A DNA stretch of 64,000 nt from an uncultured Elusimicrobia bacterium (GCA_945913025.1 CAMECJ010000001.1:62001-126000); one strand, 5' to 3'. Shown: positions 1 to 11,179, counted from the first letter of the stretch. Notes: generated by a model not told the origin, from the letters alone. A program made the numbers and translations.

Positions 1-356
1 GATGAGTAACGGCTGTACTTAACTGTCGGTATACGCACGAAACGCAAAGAAAAATTCTTTGCGTTTCGTTGCTTATTAGGGCCAACAATTTGCCAAATTA
101 GAATCCTTACTTTTTGTCGATACAAAAAGTACTGCATAACCTTGCGATATGTCCTAAACAGTGTGGCTCAGTGAATCATGAGAGTGCGGAGAAGAGGGGA
201 GCCCAGACTTTGGGCCTTGACCCGTTTTTTTTTTTGATAACATAGGGAAAATTCAAGTTGTCATCCCGTAAAGTTGTTATACGGGTTCTGTTGTTATAAA
301 CGGAAGATTCCGTGTCGCGTCCTCACGGAATGACGGCTTATAGGAGATATGGTCCC

Positions 357-836
357 ATGTGTCAAAAACGCGGTTTTACGTTAATAGAATTGTTAGTTGT
401 CGTATTAATTATCGGTATTTTGTCAGCCGTTGCCTTGCCGCAGTATAAGAAAGCGGTATATAAGGCACGGTACGTTCAGTTAATGACGCTGGCCGACGCA
501 GTATACCGCGCCCAACAGGTGTATTATATGGCCAACGGTTCTTATGCTCCGCGTTTAGACGAATTGGATATTGATCTTCCCGCCGGAGGAACGTGGAGTG
601 TGGACGGGTTGAATGTATCTTATAACAAGTTTTATCTGAATCAACTAAATGAAGGACATTGGGTAGTTTCCGGCCGTATGGCAAATACGAGCCTTAGTTA
701 TTACCATTATTACAATGACAGACGGGAATGCCGTACGGCGCCAAATAATGCCGACGGAACCGGTTCTATTTGTAAATCTTTAGGAGCTGTATATGTCCGT
801 ACCTATCCGGATTATGACCGATATGTGTTTAAATAA
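357..836 (+). CDS. Type IV pilin-like protein (prepilin, class III signal)
   Basis: N-terminus [31 protein letters not shown] is a canonical prepilin cleavage/hydrophobic segment; AGGAG ~10 nt upstream of ATG 357 (ORF track starts at 312). Confidence 0.9.
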   Translation: MCQKRGFTLIELLVVVLIIGILSAVALPQYKKAVYKARYVQLMTLADAVYRAQQVYYMANGSYAPRLDELDIDLPAGGTWSVDGLNVSYNKFYLNQLNEGHWVVSGRMANTSLSYYHYYNDRRECRTAPNNADGTGSICKSLGAVYVRTYPDYDRYVFK

Positions 837-963
837 CCGTTAAATCTGCGGCGGGGCTGCTTTTTCCTTCTTTTCTTCCTTCCCCCTGAAAATATCTTAT
901 TGTCATTTTCCGTTTTTTACCCCCCCCAGGCGTTTTTAGGGTTAGAAATTGTACAATAAAACT

Positions 964-1692
964 ATGCAAAACATTAAAAAGGCGGCAGAATTAATTAAAA
1001 ACGCGCGTTACGGCGTGGCGTTTACCGGGGCGGGCATCAGCGTGGAAAGCGGTATCGCCCCGTTTACGGGCGCAGGCGGTTTGTGGAACCAGTACGACCC
1101 TAAATTTATTGAAATCAATTTTTTTCATCAGCACCCGAAAGAATCTTGGCGGGAAATGAAGAAAATCTTTTTTACCGATATGGAAGAATCTCAGCCCAAC
1201 AAGGCACACGAAGTCCTTGCTACACTGGAACAAAAAGGTTTTTTAAAGGGCGTTATTACGCAGAATATAGACGGACTGCACCAAAAGGCCGGCAGTAAAA
1301 ACGTGCAGGAATTCCATGGCACCATTCATACGCTTTCCTGCCTTGGCTGCGGCAAAAAATACAGTTTGGACGATATCGATTTGGCCGAAGAGCCGCCTTA
1401 TTGTATTTGCGGCGGCGTACTAAAACCGGATTTTGTGTTTTACGGGGAAGGCATCCCGTATCTGCCGTACCAGAAATCGGCGGAAATGGCGCAAAATGCC
1501 GACGTAATGATTATTGTAGGTACGGCAGGGCAGGTAATGCCGGCGTGTTCGCTGCCGCTGACGGCCAAAGAACACGGGGCCAAAATTATTGAGGTCAACC
1601 CGCAGCCGTCCGCGTTTACGGGTGTGATTACGGATTTATATTTTCCCATCAACGCGGGCGCGTTTTTCGCTGAGTTGGAAAAAGAAATTTAA
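964..1692 (+). CDS. cobB: SIR2-family NAD-dependent protein deacylase
   Basis: GAGISVESGIAPFTG, TQNIDGLHQKAGS, CxxC zinc motifs, VGTAGQVMPA; ATG at 964 preferred over TTG at 949. Confidence 0.9.
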   Translation: MQNIKKAAELIKNARYGVAFTGAGISVESGIAPFTGAGGLWNQYDPKFIEINFFHQHPKESWREMKKIFFTDMEESQPNKAHEVLATLEQKGFLKGVITQNIDGLHQKAGSKNVQEFHGTIHTLSCLGCGKKYSLDDIDLAEEPPYCICGGVLKPDFVFYGEGIPYLPYQKSAEMAQNADVMIIVGTAGQVMPACSLPLTAKEHGAKIIEVNPQPSAFTGVITDLYFPINAGAFFAELEKEI

Positions 1693-1705
1693 AATGAGTG
1701 GTATT

Positions 1706-1738
1706 AAAAAATCCGGGGCCTTTGGGCCCGGATTTTTT
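1706..1738. terminator. Bidirectional Rho-independent terminator
   Basis: AAAAAATCCGGGGCCTTTGGGCCCGGATTTTTT between convergent genes. Confidence 0.8.
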
Positions 1739-1749
1739 GTCTGCTTAAA

Positions 1750-2154
1750 TTACGCGTTGGGCGGCAGGCCGAAGCGGTTTTCCCCTTGGGTACCGGGCAG
1801 TGCCATTAAGACGGCCAAAACAAGTACCCCAATTGGCGGAATCAAAAGCAACAGCTGCCACCAGCCGCTTTTGTTGCTGTCGTGCAGGCGGCGCGCTCCG
1901 GCGCTTATTAGTAAGAGCGGCAGTCCAATCCAGCCCAAAATCATACAAATAAATACGCCAATCCAGCCGCATCCTTGCTGGGCCCCCATATCATTGAAAA
2001 CAACCGAGCAAGATGAGACGGTAAGTGCCATAATGGCAAAACAGGCCGCCCCAAACGCCACAAGCACACACAGAAAATACAGCCAAAATTCCTGTCGGGA
2101 AGCGCGGCCTTTAAAATCAAACGCACATTTTAATTGTTTTGTAAAAAAGTGCAT
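1750..2154 (-). CDS. DUF805 family membrane protein
   Basis: FKGRASRQEFWLYFL ... GARRLHDSNKSGWWQLLLLIPPIG ... GENRFG motifs typical of DUF805. Confidence 0.85.
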   Translation of the reverse strand: MHFFTKQLKCAFDFKGRASRQEFWLYFLCVLVAFGAACFAIMALTVSSCSVVFNDMGAQQGCGWIGVFICMILGWIGLPLLLISAGARRLHDSNKSGWWQLLLLIPPIGVLVLAVLMALPGTQGENRFGLPPNA

Positions 2155-2169
2155 GAGTGTTTCCCTTTG

Positions 2170-2745
2170 TTAAGCCATTTGCGAGGCTTTCTGCCGTACT
2201 TCTTCTTCCGTTTCGCGCATTACGTTTAACGTGCGTTCCAAGAGGGTGTCCAGTTCCCACCCCAACATTTCCGCGCCTTGTTTGATGACGTCGCGCGAAC
2301 AGCCGGCGGCAAATTTTTTGTCTTTAAATTTCTTCTTCAGGCTGGAAAGCTCCATATCCTGCGTGCTTTTGGAAGGCCGCATCCGCGCCGCCGCCTGAAT
2401 AAGGCCCGTCAGTTCATCTACGGCAAAGAGGACTTTTTCCATTTCGTGTTCGGGTTTTACGTCGCTTACAAGGCCGTAGCCGTGCGCGCACACGGCGTGC
2501 ACCAGTTCGGCGGGCGCGTTGATTTCGGCTAGCAGCCCGGGCGCTTTTTTGCAGTGTTCGTTCGGGAACATTTCAAAATCCACGTCGTGCAGGAGGCCGC
2601 ACAAAGCCCAAAAGTCGGCCTTGTCCGCGTAGCCCAACTCTTGGGCGAAGCGGCGCATAACGGCTTCCAGCGTCAGCGCGTGCAGCAGATGAAAAGGTTC
2701 TTTATTGTATTTTTTTAAAAGGGATAAAGCTTGGTCGCGGTCCAT
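2170..2745 (-). CDS. HD-domain (predicted phosphohydrolase) protein
   Basis: HLLHALTLEAVMRRFA ... LCGLLHDVDFE ... VHAVCAHGYG HD-superfamily pattern. Confidence 0.75.
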   Translation of the reverse strand: MDRDQALSLLKKYNKEPFHLLHALTLEAVMRRFAQELGYADKADFWALCGLLHDVDFEMFPNEHCKKAPGLLAEINAPAELVHAVCAHGYGLVSDVKPEHEMEKVLFAVDELTGLIQAAARMRPSKSTQDMELSSLKKKFKDKKFAAGCSRDVIKQGAEMLGWELDTLLERTLNVMRETEEEVRQKASQMA

Positions 2746-2768
2746 ATATTTTCTCCTTAAATAAAAAT

Positions 2769-2793
2769 ACCGCTCCCAAAACGGGAGCGGTAA
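2769..2793 (-). terminator. Rho-independent terminator
   Basis: Minus strand TACCGCTCCCGTTTTGGGAGCGGTATTTTTAT downstream of the DUF805 gene at 2808. Confidence 0.75.
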
Positions 2794-2807
2794 GCGTCAC
2801 ACGGAAA

Positions 2808-3161
2808 TTATTGGTTGAAGCGGTTTTCGCCTTCCGTAGAGGGCAAGCAGAAGAATACAAGAAGCACAATAGAGCCAATGAAAGGAAGCAAAGCGATTAA
2901 ATACCACCAGCCGCTGCGGTCGGTGTCGTGCAAGCGGCGTACGCCGATAGCCAACGAAGGCAGCAAAAGGCCTAAATTGAAAAGAGCTAACAAAATAGTG
3001 CGCACGGTGTCGCCCAAAATGGCACCGAGGATGCTGATAACGACATATAAGATGAAATAGAACAGGGTGTACATCCAGTATTGCTGTCTGGTGGCGCGGC
3101 CTTTAAAGTTAAAATACTGATTTTTAATGACGTCAATAAAATACGTTGTTACAGCGTTCAT
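2808..3161 (-). CDS. DUF805 family membrane protein
   Basis: FKGRATRQQYWMYTLFYF ... VRRLHDTDRSGWWYLIALLPFIG ... GENRFNQ. Confidence 0.88.
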   Translation of the reverse strand: MNAVTTYFIDVIKNQYFNFKGRATRQQYWMYTLFYFILYVVISILGAILGDTVRTILLALFNLGLLLPSLAIGVRRLHDTDRSGWWYLIALLPFIGSIVLLVFFCLPSTEGENRFNQ

Positions 3162-3234
3162 AATTCCTCCGGTAATAAGTTATTGCTTATAATTCTATAT
3201 CATACCAGAAAAATCAGCGGGGGTACAAGAAATT

Positions 3235-5325
3235 TTAATCATTTTTTGGGGCCTGTTTTATGCTGGCGAGTTCCGCTTGGCTTAGCCCGAACAAGCGTGC
3301 GGTGATTGCATCAATACGATATTGTTTTTCATTGGTATTTGCCGTTTGGCTGCACTTTTTCGCCTCGTATATTTCCTGCGCTAATCTTTCCAGTTCGGCT
3401 TGAGTTTCCCCATCCGCCCGCACGATGGGGAGGGCCAAAAGCGGCTGGGCATACAGCTCCAGTAATTTGCCTTTGCGCTTGCCGTTGTAAAACAGCCACG
3501 CGTAATACGGGGCGGAGTTGAGTAACGCCAACAGGTACCATAAAGTTATGCCTTTTTGCGGCTGGGAGATAAAATAAACGTCGGAACTGGCGTACCACGG
3601 CTCCGGAGCGTAGGCGAACGTATTGGTGCGGGAACGCTGCGGTGCAACCAGTTTCGGAGCGTCAAAATCAAACTTCCGCCGGACGGACGCAAACCAATAA
3701 ATCCCTTTTTTAAGCAGGTTGTCTATACCGTTGTTGTTTTGTTTGCGCGCCAAGAGAACGGATTTAAAACGGGACAAATGCGCCATTAAACGGGGATATC
3801 GGGACATATCGGTATGGCGGTCGTTCGGGTAGAAAAAATCAATCAGCCAGTATTTGGCAGTAGTATTAGCAGTATAAGACGAAATATCCGAATTTTTGAA
3901 AAAAGGTTTTAACTTTGCTTCTTCCGCGCGGGATAGGCCGAGCGCGTCTTTCTGCGCTTGCGAAAGAACAAACACGCCCTCCCCTTTTTGTACGCCGAAT
4001 AGCGGGTGGTTAGACAAATGGGCGGCGGAGATTTTGTCGCACCCTGTCATTAACCCGTTGCTCACGCGGGCAACATCTTTTAGGCGCAGGGGAGCGGCGG
4101 CCATTTTGCGCAGCGCGGCGGAGATTTCTCCGTTCTGTTCGCGCGTATTTAAAAAATCGGCGGGGGCTGAATAGAGGTCCTGCTGTGCGACGGGTTGGAG
4201 GGTTTCCCCCCGCAGGCAGAGCGGGGTTTTGTCATCGGTTTTTTGAAATACGGTAATCAAATTGTGCTGGCCGGCGGCGCGGGGAAATAACTGCTCATCG
4301 TCAAAATCAATCAGGCGCAAAAGAGCGGTTTCTTGTTTCAGACGCGCGCGCAGTCCGGCGGCAGAAGCCGCCTGGGCAAAATAAGCGGTTGTTAAGAAAC
4401 CGCCGATTCCCTCCGGTTTTAATATTTCCAGCGCAAGGTGAAAAAATAAATACAGTAAGTCGCTTTTTGGCGTCAGATATGGCTGCCAACGCGGATTTTT
4501 TCTCAGCGGTGTAAACAGTTCTTTGTGACCTTTTTGGCCGATGTAAGGCGGATTGCAAAGGACAGCCTCAAACCCGCCTCCCGAAAAAACGGACGGGAAT
4601 TTCTCTTGCCAGACGGAGTTTTTTCCCCCCGCCAAGGCGTCGCCTGCCAGTAAGTGGGCAAACAAGTCAGCCGGCGGTGTTTGGCCTAATGCGTAAACCG
4701 TTAGGGCTGCGCGCAGACGCAGAATTTGCAGGGCGGACGCGTCCGTATCCGCCGCGTAAAGCCGTTGGGAAATTTCCATCAGCCGTTCGGCTTTATGTGC
4801 GCCGTTTTCCGGCGTCAATTTTTCCATTTCCAACCAAAGCGGCAGCAGTAATCCCCCCGCTCCCGCCGCCGGATCGCAGGCGGTAAAACGGGAGAAGGCC
4901 TGCGAAAACGCGCGGCTGTGCGATTTTTCAAATCTGTGGGCGCGTTTCCAAGTGTTTAATGTTTCCCGTGCCAGTTGCGCGGCAAGGGGCCAAGGAGTAT
5001 AAAAAACGCCTTGTTTTTTTACAGACGTTTCGTGCAGCAGGGATAAAATTTCGGGCGTGAAAGCGTTTTCTGCGCCTTCCGCTCCCGCTTTTACGGGATC
5101 GAAAAGCGCGTGTAACCGTTGGGTTGTATCTTCGGATAGGTTAGGCGGATTTTCCGGCAGAAACGGTTTTAGGTCCTGTTCCACCGCCGCGAGCGGGTTG
5201 CCCGTCATTTTATGGGCCCAAATTAGTGCGAAAAAATGCATCAAAAATAGATATTCTTGTCGTCGGGGCAATTCTTCTGCCGCCAGGAGCCGGCGCGCCT
5301 GCTGCAGGAGCGTATGATTTTTCAT
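3235..5325 (-). CDS. N6-adenine DNA methyltransferase, TaqI/Eco57I-like with C-terminal specificity region
   Basis: GVFYTPWPLA motif, TACDPAAGAGGLLLPL (SAM binding), LCNPPYIGQKGHKELF (NPPY catalytic motif); C-terminal TaqI-like target-recognition region. Start placed at internal ATG 5325. Confidence 0.85.
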   Translation of the reverse strand: MKNHTLLQQARRLLAAEELPRRQEYLFLMHFFALIWAHKMTGNPLAAVEQDLKPFLPENPPNLSEDTTQRLHALFDPVKAGAEGAENAFTPEILSLLHETSVKKQGVFYTPWPLAAQLARETLNTWKRAHRFEKSHSRAFSQAFSRFTACDPAAGAGGLLLPLWLEMEKLTPENGAHKAERLMEISQRLYAADTDASALQILRLRAALTVYALGQTPPADLFAHLLAGDALAGGKNSVWQEKFPSVFSGGGFEAVLCNPPYIGQKGHKELFTPLRKNPRWQPYLTPKSDLLYLFFHLALEILKPEGIGGFLTTAYFAQAASAAGLRARLKQETALLRLIDFDDEQLFPRAAGQHNLITVFQKTDDKTPLCLRGETLQPVAQQDLYSAPADFLNTREQNGEISAALRKMAAAPLRLKDVARVSNGLMTGCDKISAAHLSNHPLFGVQKGEGVFVLSQAQKDALGLSRAEEAKLKPFFKNSDISSYTANTTAKYWLIDFFYPNDRHTDMSRYPRLMAHLSRFKSVLLARKQNNNGIDNLLKKGIYWFASVRRKFDFDAPKLVAPQRSRTNTFAYAPEPWYASSDVYFISQPQKGITLWYLLALLNSAPYYAWLFYNGKRKGKLLELYAQPLLALPIVRADGETQAELERLAQEIYEAKKCSQTANTNEKQYRIDAITARLFGLSQAELASIKQAPKND

Positions 5326-5497
5326 AAGGATCCCGTGCATAAAAAGAGAAAGCAACCGTGCAACCGGAAAAATAAATAATTTGTATTTATACGCATAACG
5401 ATATTTGGGCTTCCTGCTTTAATTATAAAAGAATTCTGTTCGTTGCACAATAAGCCAAAAGGTCCAGACAAGCGGATTGTTTGGACCTAGCGTATTA

Positions 5498-6454
5498 TTA
5501 AGGTTTTTTGCTTAATATTCTAATTTTATAACCGGCAATTTCTAAAATTTTGAGTTTTCTCCTCGGGGTATTTAGTTTATAGAAATGAAGGAGGTTAAAA
5601 ATTTTAAAGATTGAAATTTTTTTGCAGCATATCTCTCTAAATTCTTTTGCCCACCGCGACTTTTTTTGCTTTGACACGCATTTCCATTCGTACTGCAGGG
5701 TTTTTAGAGACAGCTGGTGCATTTTTTTTGCTTGTTTGATTGTATTGGCAGCGTGCCACCGGTAGGAAAAAGTTTCCTCCGGTATTTCCGAAATCCGGGC
5801 GACTTTGGATATTTGCAGCATAAACCACCAGTCTTCCATAGGGGCTTTGGGCGTAAAAGGAGGTATTTGGGACAATAAGTTTTTACGGAACATCCAACCG
5901 TTGGTGATATGGTTTGCTTTAAGCAGTTCCGAATACGTGCCGAATTGGGTGCGATTGGTATGCTCAGTAAGCGATTCTGTAAATGAACGGTAGACGGCTT
6001 GATTTTTATCGTATACGTTATTCCTTTGAGCGTCCCAGTAACAGCGGACGCTGTTTTCGTCCATAATTAAGTTTTTACCCACCACCAGGCCGGTTTGCGG
6101 GTGGGATGATAAAAAGTTCGATAAATTTATAAAAGCATGAGGCAAAAAAGCGTCATCGGACGCGGTAATTGCAATATATTCTCCTTGGGCTAGAGAAAAA
6201 AGTCTATTGAGTGTGATGCAGGTGCCTTGATTTTCCTGGTGAAGCATTACCACCCGCCGGCAGCGTTTTTCGCACGCGGGCCGCAGTTCTTGCAAGACGG
6301 ACCAGGTAGAATCTTTGGAGCCGTCGTCAATAACAATCAGCTCTATATTGGGATAATCCTGGGTTAAAACCGCCTCCAGACATTTGCGTATATAACGTTC
6401 GTGGTTATATGCGGGAATACAGACCGAAATAAGCGGATAGGTGTTTGGGTTCAT
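5498..6454 (-). CDS. Glycosyltransferase family 2
   Basis: [54 protein letters not shown]. Confidence 0.9.
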   Translation of the reverse strand: MNPNTYPLISVCIPAYNHERYIRKCLEAVLTQDYPNIELIVIDDGSKDSTWSVLQELRPACEKRCRRVVMLHQENQGTCITLNRLFSLAQGEYIAITASDDAFLPHAFINLSNFLSSHPQTGLVVGKNLIMDENSVRCYWDAQRNNVYDKNQAVYRSFTESLTEHTNRTQFGTYSELLKANHITNGWMFRKNLLSQIPPFTPKAPMEDWWFMLQISKVARISEIPEETFSYRWHAANTIKQAKKMHQLSLKTLQYEWKCVSKQKKSRWAKEFREICCKKISIFKIFNLLHFYKLNTPRRKLKILEIAGYKIRILSKKP

Positions 6455-7548
6455 TTGCTGGCCTTAAAACCGTTAATAACTTGCGTTACCCGTGTTACTT
6501 CTTCGTCCGTCATGACGGGAGAAATGGGCAGGCTGAGTTCTTCGCGGTGAATCCGATCGCTGATGGGGTAAGACCGCTCTTGCCATTCAGCGTATGCGCC
6601 TTGTTTATGCGGCGGCGTAGGGTAATGGATATTGGTTTCAATACCGTTATCCGCCATATATTTTTGCAGAGCGGTGCGGTCCGGCGTGCGGACGGCGAAA
6701 ATGTGCCATACGTGGGCGTTTTCATCATACGGTTGCGGCAGCGTGATGAGCGGGTTTTTGATGTTGTTTCTGTAATAGCGGGCGATTTCGCGGCGGCGGT
6801 TGTTGTCCGTGTCCAAGTACGGGAGTTTTACGTCCAACACGGTAGCTTGCAGTTCGTCCAGGCGGGAGTTAATCCCTTTGTACAAGTGGACGTACTTTTT
6901 TAGTGATCCGTAATTGCGGAGCGCACGGATTCTTTCGGCCAGCGCGTCGTCATTCGTGGTAACGGCGCCGCCGTCGCCCATACAGCCTAAATTTTTGCCC
7001 GGATAGAAGGAAAATCCCGCCGCATCGCCCAAATTGCCCGTTTTGCGGCCTTGGTATTCGGCCCCGTGGGCTTGGGCAGCGTCCTCAATGATTTTCAGAT
7101 TGTATTTTTGGGCAAGTTCCCAAATTTTTTCCATTTGCACGGCTTGGCCGTATAAATGGACGGGTATAATCGCTTTGGTGCGCGGCGTGATTTTTTCTTC
7201 AATTAAATCAGGGTTGATATTATAGGTGTTCAGGTCCGGCTCCACCAAAACGGGGGTAGCGCCGTTTTCGCTGACGGCCAAAATGGTAGCAATGTACGTG
7301 TTGGCGGGCACGATGATTTCGTCCCCAGGGCCGAAGCCGTAGGCTTTGATAATCAGGTTCAGCGCGTCTAGCCCGTTGGCCACGCCGATAGCGTATTTTA
7401 CGCCCAGATAGGCGGCGAAATCTTTTTCAAACCTTTCGTTTTGGCGGCCGAGGATATACCAGCCGTCGTCTAAAATTGATTTAAAACGCACATCAATTTG
7501 CGCGCGGAAGCGTTCGTTTATTTTGTGTAAGTCTAAGAATTTAATCAT
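6451..7548 (-). CDS. fdtB: DegT/DnrJ/EryC1/StrS aminotransferase, FdtB/QdtB-like (dTDP-3-amino-3,6-dideoxyhexose)
   Basis: [81 protein letters not shown] (PLP Lys). Confidence 0.82.
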   Translation of the reverse strand: MIKFLDLHKINERFRAQIDVRFKSILDDGWYILGRQNERFEKDFAAYLGVKYAIGVANGLDALNLIIKAYGFGPGDEIIVPANTYIATILAVSENGATPVLVEPDLNTYNINPDLIEEKITPRTKAIIPVHLYGQAVQMEKIWELAQKYNLKIIEDAAQAHGAEYQGRKTGNLGDAAGFSFYPGKNLGCMGDGGAVTTNDDALAERIRALRNYGSLKKYVHLYKGINSRLDELQATVLDVKLPYLDTDNNRRREIARYYRNNIKNPLITLPQPYDENAHVWHIFAVRTPDRTALQKYMADNGIETNIHYPTPPHKQGAYAEWQERSYPISDRIHREELSLPISPVMTDEEVTRVTQVINGFKASK

Positions 7549-8678
7549 TTATTTCGTTCCATATATTGTTTTACGGCTGTAAAAATTTGATTTAATTTTT
7601 CATCATTCAATGTATAAAACATCGGCAGGCGGACAAGCGTATCGGAAATGGTATTGGTCACGTCCATATTCCCAGCCGTTTTGCAGTATTTTTTGCCGGC
7701 AGGCGACGAATGTAACGGAATGTAATGGAATACCGTTAAAATATCGTTTTCTTTCATATAGTCTATGAATCTTGTCCGGGCTTGCAAATCTTTAAACAAA
7801 ATATAATACATATGGGCGTTATGCCGGCAATGAGCAGGAATTACCGGCCGTTTGATAATGTGGGCATACGAACTACAAAAATCGTTATATTGATTCCATA
7901 TTTCAAGACGTTTTTGGTTGATTTTATCCATATTTTCGAGTTGAGAATATAAAAATGCCGCCACAATATCCGAAGGCAAAAAACTGGAACCGATATCCAC
8001 CCACGTGTATTTATCAACCTGCCCTCTGAAAAATTTAGACCGGTTGGTTCCTTTTTCTCTGATTATTTCGGCCCGTTCAAGGAATTGTTCATTATTAATA
8101 ATAATCGCTCCGCCTTCTCCCGATATAACGTTTTTTGTTTCATGAAACGAAAAACAGCCCATATCTCCAATTGTTCCCAAGGGTTTCCCTTTATAAAAAC
8201 TTCCCAAAGCTTGGGCGGCGTCTTCCACCACTTTCAAGTTGTGTCTGCGCGCTATTTCCATAATTTTATCCATTTCGCAAGCAACGCCCGCATAGTGAAC
8301 GCAGCAAATGGCTTTGGTTTTGGGAGTGACGGCTTGTTCAATTAAATTTTCATTTATGTTTAGTGTATCCGGCCTGATATCCACAAAAACAGGTACGGCG
8401 CCCCGCATAACAAATGCGTTGGCGGTGGATACAAAGGTATAAGAGGGCATAATTACTTCATCCCCCGGATTTAAATCCAACAAAACCGCTGCCATCTCAA
8501 GCGCGGCCGTACAAGAATGGGTAAGCAGTGCTTTTTTACAGCCTAATTTTTCTTCCAGCAAGGCGTGGCATTTTTTTGTATACACGCCGTCCCCTCTCAA
8601 GATGCCTTTGTTATTGATGGCGTCTTCTATATATTTAAATTCATTTTCAATAATAAACGGTTTGTTAAATGGTATCAT
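7545..8678 (-). CDS. rffA: dTDP-4-amino-4,6-dideoxygalactose transaminase (RffA/WecE-like)
   Basis: [82 protein letters not shown]. Confidence 0.88.
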   Translation of the reverse strand: MIPFNKPFIIENEFKYIEDAINNKGILRGDGVYTKKCHALLEEKLGCKKALLTHSCTAALEMAAVLLDLNPGDEVIMPSYTFVSTANAFVMRGAVPVFVDIRPDTLNINENLIEQAVTPKTKAICCVHYAGVACEMDKIMEIARRHNLKVVEDAAQALGSFYKGKPLGTIGDMGCFSFHETKNVISGEGGAIIINNEQFLERAEIIREKGTNRSKFFRGQVDKYTWVDIGSSFLPSDIVAAFLYSQLENMDKINQKRLEIWNQYNDFCSSYAHIIKRPVIPAHCRHNAHMYYILFKDLQARTRFIDYMKENDILTVFHYIPLHSSPAGKKYCKTAGNMDVTNTISDTLVRLPMFYTLNDEKLNQIFTAVKQYMERNK

Positions 8679-10432
8679 CATTGGTTTCCTTTTTTAGATA
8701 TATCAGCAATATGTCTTAAATATATTTCGGCAGAAGCTATAGATAAAATATCAGAAGCAGCATTAACCTCTCCTTTCAGATGCGAAAGCAATAATTTTTG
8801 TTTATCGCAACTAGTGTACTTTGAATATTGCGAACCTTCATAGTTTAATAAATCACACAAATATTTTGATAAAGACGGGACCTTAATCCAACTATCATAA
8901 TCGGTATAATTGGCTACTATTTCTGGAAGAATATGACATTTTTCCATCTTTTTTCTAATAATGTTTTTAATTTTATTTATTCTATATTTAAAATCTTTTC
9001 TAAAGAAAAAGAGCTTTCCTGAATTGCGGGGTATTGTTTTAAAATATTTTGGATAATATTTTAAAACTAATTTTTTATACAATAAATGCTTATCCAAATA
9101 TTCATTAGGCAGACTTGAAATCAGCTCAATCAATTTATTATCAAAAAAGGGATGAGCAATATTCATATAAGCATAACAAATAGTCAACGACATATTTATA
9201 CAATTTTTTCCGCGATTCATCCAGCGTAAGGGAAGCGGGTTTTCAATATTAAAATATTCATCCTGATAATTGGAAAGCATATAATGTTTGCCCCATTGCT
9301 GCATCGCGATTTCCTTATCAGGTCGCCTATTAAAATATTCTTTTGGGAAACTTGAAATATATCCATCGCCCAATACGGTATCACCTAAATATCCTGAAAC
9401 CATACACTGTGATTTTTTTGAAATATATTCTTGAAATTCACATCCGTGTAAATCCAGTATCTGATGGGCACATCCAAAGCCACACAATTTATCGATTCGC
9501 TTTTCAAACCAGTCATCAAAATTAAAAATTAATTCATCTAGTTCAACCCCGGCAATTTTGGCTACTTTTTTTGCAGTATGAATATCTCTGCAATTCTTTA
9601 CTCCAAATGTATAAGTATAAGGCTTATATTCTGGAATTACTTCTCTCATCGCTGCCAAAATTAATCTTGAATCATAGCCGGCACTGAGCCCTATACAAGG
9701 TTTTAAATTTATATTAACCTGTTTTTTTATCGCGTTTTTAAATAAATTATACACTCTATCAACAGCTTCATCTAAAGACAAATCGGATTTCTTTACTTCA
9801 GCAAATGTCCAATAATATTCCTGAACCATATTTTTATTTGTAGTGTCAAAAGTTAAAATAGTCGCAGGTTTAATGCTTTTTACATTTTTTAGCCAGGTGT
9901 TATTTCCTAATAAGTGACCGAATTTTAAAAAGCAGCCAAACGATTGCTCGTCAACCTCTTTATCAATAGATTCAAGTTTTAAAAAATAATCAATAACAGG
10001 CGAAAATGCAAACTCACCATTTTTGCAATAATAATATAAAGGATTCATTCCATATCTGTCAGAGAATAAGATAATTCGCTTTGTTCCTTTATCATACAAA
10101 ACACCATGGAAACAACCATCCATTTTATTTAAAAAATTTTTTAATTGATTATTTTTATATGCCCATAATATAAATTCCGGAAATTGAGATATATTTGTAC
10201 TAAAAAGTTGTTTTAATTCATCTGGATTATAGCAACATCCTTCAACCATAATCAAAAAATTTTCATTATCAATACACTCATTGTTGAATAAATTTAGACT
10301 ATAGTGTTCAGCTTGAAGACAAGAATCTGCGTATTTATAAATTTTTTTAACATCTGGATTAATTTGTTTAATATTTGGAACATTGTCTAAGTGAAATTTA
10401 TCACTTATTATGAAACCTGATATTCCTAGCAT
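8678..10432 (-). CDS. Asparagine synthase-like protein (class II GATase-like N-terminus lacking nucleophile Cys; ATP-PPase C-terminus)
   Basis: N-terminus MLGISGFI in place of MCGI; ATP-PPase motif LSAGYDSRLILAAM; AsnB-like architecture. Confidence 0.8.
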   Translation of the reverse strand: MLGISGFIISDKFHLDNVPNIKQINPDVKKIYKYADSCLQAEHYSLNLFNNECIDNENFLIMVEGCCYNPDELKQLFSTNISQFPEFILWAYKNNQLKNFLNKMDGCFHGVLYDKGTKRIILFSDRYGMNPLYYYCKNGEFAFSPVIDYFLKLESIDKEVDEQSFGCFLKFGHLLGNNTWLKNVKSIKPATILTFDTTNKNMVQEYYWTFAEVKKSDLSLDEAVDRVYNLFKNAIKKQVNINLKPCIGLSAGYDSRLILAAMREVIPEYKPYTYTFGVKNCRDIHTAKKVAKIAGVELDELIFNFDDWFEKRIDKLCGFGCAHQILDLHGCEFQEYISKKSQCMVSGYLGDTVLGDGYISSFPKEYFNRRPDKEIAMQQWGKHYMLSNYQDEYFNIENPLPLRWMNRGKNCINMSLTICYAYMNIAHPFFDNKLIELISSLPNEYLDKHLLYKKLVLKYYPKYFKTIPRNSGKLFFFRKDFKYRINKIKNIIRKKMEKCHILPEIVANYTDYDSWIKVPSLSKYLCDLLNYEGSQYSKYTSCDKQKLLLSHLKGEVNAASDILSIASAEIYLRHIADISKKGNQ

Positions 10433-10486
10433 AATCTTCTCCTACTACTCTATGTATTTAAATCCATTTTTATTAAAAGCGGGTTG

Positions 10487-11179
10487 TTAAAACTTATCAT
10501 CATTTTTTCCTTTTGAACTTCCAATTTTTAATCCATATGCTAAGTTTTTATAAAAATACTCGTCAAAACCGGCTTTTCGCATAAGATCTTGCGTTTTTTT
10601 ATAATCATAATTAATTCTATGAATTTCAAAATTCCCGTTGTCATTCAATGTTGCATAACTTGCTTTATAATTTCCGTCTCTGGGTTGACCCACTGCCCCC
10701 GGGTTACAATATTTAATTTTGGCACTATTCAGTACAATAGGAATATGCGTATGTCCCGAAACGATATATTTTTCTTTAAAATTTAAGCTGTCCAAAATGT
10801 CAAAATTAAAGTATTCATCAATATAATTATTCCATCCGCCGTGAACGCAATTCATGTTATAGTACACTGCTTGCATCGGTTTTTTCGAAATCCAATTTAA
10901 TAATTCCGGTTTTATAATTTTTTTTTGATATTCTAAACATTTATTTACGGCATTCGAACGGGGACATTTTTCGTTATTTATGATGTAATAATCGTGATTG
11001 CCTATAATGACATTTTCCGTTAATTCTCTGACAAGCGCTATACTTTCATTTACTTGTGTATAGTAGCCACAAATATCCCCGAGGCAAATGATCTTGGAAA
11101 TCCGTTTTCTTTCCAGATCGTTAACAACTGCCTCAAGGGCGGGCAAATTACCGTGTATGTCAGATATTATTCCTATCAT
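10487..11179 (-). CDS. Calcineurin-like metallophosphoesterase (YfcE-like)
   Basis: GIISDIHGNLPALEAV, CLGDICGYY, IGNHDYY, VSGHTHIP. Confidence 0.9.
   Translation of the reverse strand: MIGIISDIHGNLPALEAVVNDLERKRISKIICLGDICGYYTQVNESIALVRELTENVIIGNHDYYIINNEKCPRSNAVNKCLEYQKKIIKPELLNWISKKPMQAVYYNMNCVHGGWNNYIDEYFNFDILDSLNFKEKYIVSGHTHIPIVLNSAKIKYCNPGAVGQPRDGNYKASYATLNDNGNFEIHRINYDYKKTQDLMRKAGFDEYFYKNLAYGLKIGSSKGKNDDKF

Noticed and set aside
38-70. ACGAAACGCAAAGAAAAATTCTTTGCGTTTCGT hairpin as a special element
   Set aside because: Likely an ordinary terminator of a gene upstream of the window; context missing.
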